A stretch of 60,564 bases of DNA from Caldisericaceae bacterium (GTDB lineage: Bacteria; Caldisericota; Caldisericia; Caldisericales; Caldisericaceae). Below, one piece after another: positions 58,195-60,564 of this stretch. The position numbers and the translations under genes are program-made. The stretch lies in the NCBI GenBank assembly GCA_027023025.1, contig JALVXB010000005.1, positions 1 to 60,564 on the forward strand, given 5' to 3'. Each line of letters starts with the position of its first letter. The stretch's first letter is position 1. The notes beneath the pieces are model-generated. The model was not told the origin of the DNA and did not search any database. It saw only the letters and a program-made list of their open reading frames with translations.

Positions 58195-58773
58195 TTAGGG
58201 TTTTTGTTTTTCAAACCTTTCCTCTTTGTAAATATCGGCCGATCTACTGTAACCCCGTGTTTCCCAATATCCAGGAATGTCTTTATCCACAATCTCAAAT
58301 CCGTTTACCCACTTCGCGTCTTTGTATGCATATTTACCGTCTACGATAAGTCTTAAAGGATAACCGTGTTCGAAGGAAAGTTTCTCGCCGTTTACTTTAT
58401 ATGTAAGTAATACATTTTCGCTTAAAAGAAAGTCAAGCGGCAAATCTGTGGTGTATCCTTCAACTGTGTGCACTATAACAAATTTTCCGTTGTCCTTTAT
58501 TTTTACATCCTTAAAGAGCTCTTTTGGATAAATCCCTTCAAAAATTGTGCTCAGATAACTCCAGCCATCAACACAATGCATGTCTATTTCTTTTTTCATC
58601 GTAGGAAGCGAGAAAATGTATTTTAAGGGAATTGTTTTCTCTTTTTCTACGAGCCCAAATATTTTAACGGTGTAATTTTCAATATTTATTTCTTCAGGTT
58701 TCCCCAGTGAAGATATTGCATACCATCTGCTTGTTATTCTTTGCCTTGGAGGCATAGTAAACTTTTTCTTCAT
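58195..58773 (-). CDS. Sulfite-oxidase-fold molybdopterin oxidoreductase
   Basis: 192 residues. Oxidoreductase molybdopterin-binding domain: MPPRQRITSRWYAISS at the start, EIDMHCVDGWSYLSTIFEG with the cysteine that should coordinate molybdenum, LPLDFLLSENVLLTYKVNGE, EHGYPLRLIVDGKYAYKDAKWV, and the conserved GYWETRGYS near the end. It resembles short YedY-like proteins but has no Tat signal or other export signal, so it is probably cytoplasmic. The substrate is unknown. It is divergent from moaD-moaE, which supply the cofactor, and ends next to the perR gene. Confidence 0.9.
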   Translation of the reverse strand: MKKKFTMPPRQRITSRWYAISSLGKPEEINIENYTVKIFGLVEKEKTIPLKYIFSLPTMKKEIDMHCVDGWSYLSTIFEGIYPKELFKDVKIKDNGKFVIVHTVEGYTTDLPLDFLLSENVLLTYKVNGEKLSFEHGYPLRLIVDGKYAYKDAKWVNGFEIVDKDIPGYWETRGYSRSADIYKEERFEKQKP

Positions 58774-58814
58774 GACTCATATTGTAGACAAAAACTGATT
58801 TGCTGCAATACATT

Positions 58815-58841
58815 TTTACAAACTCTCTATTGTGATATAAT
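58815..58841 (+). promoter_or_regulatory. Predicted promoter of leaderless moaD-moaE
   Basis: TTTACA (58815-58820), 15-bp spacer, TATAAT (58836-58841). The -10 box ends 6 nt before the moaD ATG, which has no ribosome site. Confidence 0.55.
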
Positions 58842-58847
58842 TCAAAA

Positions 58848-59090
58848 ATGAAAATAAAAGTACTTTATTTTGCCGAGGCTGAAAGGATTGTTGGGGTGCG
58901 CGAAGAAATAGTAGAATTTAGTGGGAAGAGCGTTGGTGAGCTTCTGGATTATTTAGTTAGTAAACATCCTAATTTAGATGTACTGGTTAACAAAATTGCC
59001 GTTGCAGTCAACATGGAATATGTAGATAAAGATGCTCTTTTAAAAAGTGGCGATACTCTGGCAATTATACCACCTGTGCAGGGAGGATAA
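58848..59090 (+). CDS. moaD: Molybdopterin synthase sulfur-carrier subunit
   Basis: 80 residues, ubiquitin fold. It starts MKIKVLYFAEAERIVGVREE, typical of MoaD, and ends PPVQGG, where the C-terminal di-glycine is thiocarboxylated. It supplies sulfur for the conversion of precursor Z to molybdopterin. Directly adjacent to moaE. The start has a -10 box 6 nt upstream and no Shine-Dalgarno site, so the message is probably leaderless. Confidence 0.93.
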   Translation: MKIKVLYFAEAERIVGVREEIVEFSGKSVGELLDYLVSKHPNLDVLVNKIAVAVNMEYVDKDALLKSGDTLAIIPPVQGG

Positions 59091-59486
59091 ATGGTTTTCG
59101 TTAGCAAAGACAAAATTCCCGTAGAAAAATTCGAGACTATGCTTAAAGAGGAAAGTGCAGGAGGTATTGTGGTTTTTTTGGGTGAGCCGCGCAGGAGTGA
59201 AGAAGATGGTCCTGTAATATCTATTAACTATACGGCCTACAGAGAAATGGCCGAAAAGGAGATGCTAAAAATAGAAAAGAGAGCAAGGGAGCGTTTTGGA
59301 GTAAAAAGTATTATAATTGCCCACAGGCTTGGCAATGTGCCCTTAAAAACGGTTTCATTCTTTGTGGGTGTTTCTGCCCTGCATAGAAAAGAATGTTTTG
59401 AGGCGTGTGCCTGGATCGTAGATCAGGTAAAATTGCTCGTCCCGATATGGAAGGAGATTAAGTATGAAGGAAGTAGGGATAGTTAA
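59091..59486 (+). CDS. moaE: Molybdopterin synthase catalytic subunit
   Basis: 131 residues; GGAGG overlapping the moaD end. Landmarks: SAGGIVVFLGEPR, INYTAYREMAEKEM, IIIAHRLGNVPL and HRKECFEACAWIVDQVK followed by PIWKEI. The lysines in DQVK and WKE correspond to catalytic residues that attack precursor Z and accept sulfur from MoaD. Its last 23 nt overlap the RseC-like gene. Supplies cofactor to the molybdo-enzyme upstream and to formate dehydrogenase. Confidence 0.94.
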   Translation: MVFVSKDKIPVEKFETMLKEESAGGIVVFLGEPRRSEEDGPVISINYTAYREMAEKEMLKIEKRARERFGVKSIIIAHRLGNVPLKTVSFFVGVSALHRKECFEACAWIVDQVKLLVPIWKEIKYEGSRDS

Positions 59487-59946
59487 TAAATTAGTAGACA
59501 AAGAAATTGCGGAAATCCGTGCCGCAACTCAGGAAGAGTGTGCAAGTTGTCCTTTAAGTGAGAGTTGTCCTACGCACCTTTCCGGTTCTAAAAACGATAC
59601 TATTCTTGCGTGGAATCGTGTAGGTGCCGAAAAAGGTGATCTCGTCGAATTTGAATACGAAGAGAAAGACATCGTAAAAGGTATATTTTCTATATATATG
59701 GTGCCATTTTTCTTTTTCGTTGCAGGGCTTGTGGTAGGTGCTGTTCTCGAGAAGGGTTTTAACATCCACATTGGCAGGTTACCTAATTTACTTACGGTGA
59801 TTTCAACTATCGTATTTCTTGCCGTGGGTGTTATTTATGTGAAAGAGAAAGACAAAAACTTTAAAATTCCATCAGAAATTACTCGCGTTCTGGTGAAAGC
59901 TTCTTATTTTGACAATTTAAATATTACCTTACAAACTAAAAAGTAA
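59464..59946 (+). CDS. RseC/MucC-family membrane protein
   Basis: 160 residues; ATG after AAGGAG, inside moaE. Cysteine-rich N-terminal segment (EECASCPLSESCPTHL) that could bind a cluster, a small beta domain (GDLVEFEYEEKDIVKGI), then two membrane helices (FSIYMVPFFFFVAGLVVGAV and LLTVISTIVFLAVGVIYV). This is the layout of RseC, linked in other bacteria to Rnf-dependent reduction of SoxR and to sigma-E. An rnf operon occurs 20 kb upstream in the same window, but the immediate neighbours are Moco genes. Probable role in membrane redox chemistry. Confidence 0.85.
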   Translation: MKEVGIVNKLVDKEIAEIRAATQEECASCPLSESCPTHLSGSKNDTILAWNRVGAEKGDLVEFEYEEKDIVKGIFSIYMVPFFFFVAGLVVGAVLEKGFNIHIGRLPNLLTVISTIVFLAVGVIYVKEKDKNFKIPSEITRVLVKASYFDNLNITLQTKK

Positions 59947-59962
59947 GTAACCATCTTTTACT

Positions 59963-60388
59963 TCAACTATTTTTCATTGCTTTGAAAAAGTTTTTTATTG
60001 ATTCTACTTTAGATGTTTCGTCAATTGGTATTTCTATTGTTTTCTCATTTGTTTTAATAAAGATTGCCTGTTTTTTGTTTGCTGTATTTACCTGTAGAAT
60101 AATTGAAATAATCACTATTACCGAAATAGCAGTTGCTATGTTGGCAGTGGAGATACTTTTAAACAGTATTTTTACGATACCTATTGAAATTGCAGTGCTG
60201 AGTATTGCATAGCCTACGAAAAATGTGTCTGGTTTGAACTTGCTTTTTCGTCTGTCAATTTTTATATTTACTAATTTCGAGACTGGCAAAGTTTCGTTTA
60301 TATTTCCATGGATGATTTCTATGTTACCGTCTTTAATATTTATTTTTACTAACTTACCGTCGCTGTGAAATGAAATTGTCTTTTCCAT
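59963..60388 (-). CDS. Small membrane protein, unknown function
   Basis: 141 residues from the ATG at 60388 (GGGAGG upstream); an earlier start at 60406 overlaps the ribosome site. N-terminal soluble beta-type region (DGKLVKINIKDGNIEIIHGN), two membrane helices (FFVGYAILSTAISIGIVKIL and IATAISVIVIISIILQV), and a soluble tail. This resembles PH-like or DUF-type membrane proteins, but I do not recognise the family. Convergent with the RseC-like gene at a 16-bp gap, and divergent from the tRNA at the right edge. Confidence 0.65.
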   Translation of the reverse strand: MEKTISFHSDGKLVKINIKDGNIEIIHGNINETLPVSKLVNIKIDRRKSKFKPDTFFVGYAILSTAISIGIVKILFKSISTANIATAISVIVIISIILQVNTANKKQAIFIKTNEKTIEIPIDETSKVESIKNFFKAMKNS

Positions 60389-60447
60389 ATCGCCTCCCAG
60401 TTGCATTATATACTAAAAATTTATTTTTGTGTATGCAAATATTCCGC

Positions 60448-60475
60448 TTGACTTTAATTTAATCTTGTATAAAAT
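60448..60475 (+). promoter_or_regulatory. Predicted tRNA promoter
   Basis: TTGACT (60448-60453), 16-bp spacer, TAAAAT (60470-60475), 18 nt before the tRNA. Confidence 0.6.
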
Positions 60476-60493
60476 ATTACAGCAAATAAGGAG

Positions 60494-60564
60494 GGGCCTG
60501 TAGCTCAACGGTAGAGCAGTTGGCTCATAACCAATTGGTTCCTGGTTCGAATCCGGGCGGGCCC
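60494..60564 (+). tRNA. tRNA with CAU anticodon (elongator Met or Ile2), 3' end off window
   Basis: Acceptor GGGCCTG/CGGGCCC, D stem GCTC/GAGC, anticodon stem GTTGG/CCAAT with loop CTCATAA (anticodon CAT), T arm CCTGGTTCGAATCCGGG. The paired first position (G-C) argues against initiator tRNA. Discriminator and CCA lie beyond the edge. Met and lysidine-modified Ile cannot be told apart by eye. Confidence 0.9.

Overview
The window is a low-GC bacterial chromosome segment that looks like an anaerobe with oxygen-defence genes. It carries a Rnf ferredoxin:NAD+ complex, a molybdopterin formate dehydrogenase with cysteine in the active site, a flavodiiron protein, superoxide reductase, ferritin, a PPi-type phosphofructokinase and amidotransferase-dependent aminoacylation (gatCAB). 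The content fits a deep-branching anaerobe such as Caldisericota, Thermotogota or Dictyoglomota. That placement is inference from gene content only.

Layout: 1-4.3 kb is on the minus strand: a TPR protein fused to a CofE-like domain (cut by the window edge), an HD hydrolase, a small Cys-rich protein, and a pentapeptide-repeat K+ channel followed by a small membrane protein. At 4.5-6.7 kb come a candidate structured RNA with its own promoter, two small envelope-type proteins, three tRNAs (two identical Gln-CUG and one Glu-CUC) and ychF. At 7.1-8.75 kb is a diguanylate cyclase. The minus-strand block 8.8-16.7 kb is a PQQ/WD40-like membrane protein, ligA, gatC, gatA, gatB and a glycosidase-like protein with duplicated stalk domains. 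At 16.8-19.1 kb is a decayed two-component system broken by a run of 73 A residues.

From 19 to 31 kb the plus strand carries tldD/tldE, phosphofructokinase, a DUF4388 protein with a small GTPase, and a nucleoside-type ABC transporter whose lipoprotein is an almost perfect tandem duplication. At 30.7-35.6 kb are a PPC-domain protein, valS, folC and a zinc-ribbon membrane protein. At 35.6-40.2 kb is rnfCDGEAB, in which rnfB is very short. A 1134-residue membrane-anchored protein of unknown function follows. At 44-49.2 kb, relics of NuoF/NuoE-like genes are interrupted by an IS3-family element upstream of formate dehydrogenase and mobA.

The remainder holds a PHP phosphatase, a PLP enzyme, an iron-uptake operon (feoA-feoB-dtxR) with a visible operator, an oxygen-defence cluster (ferritin, flavodiiron protein, superoxide reductase, peroxiredoxin, wHTH, PerR-like Fur), and a molybdenum-cofactor group (sulfite-oxidase-fold enzyme, moaD, moaE) with a RseC-like protein.

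Two themes recur. Promoters have strong TTGACA/TATAAT-like boxes, most often separated by 16 bp. Several genes without a Shine-Dalgarno sequence have a -10 box 6-9 nt before the start codon, which suggests leaderless transcripts.
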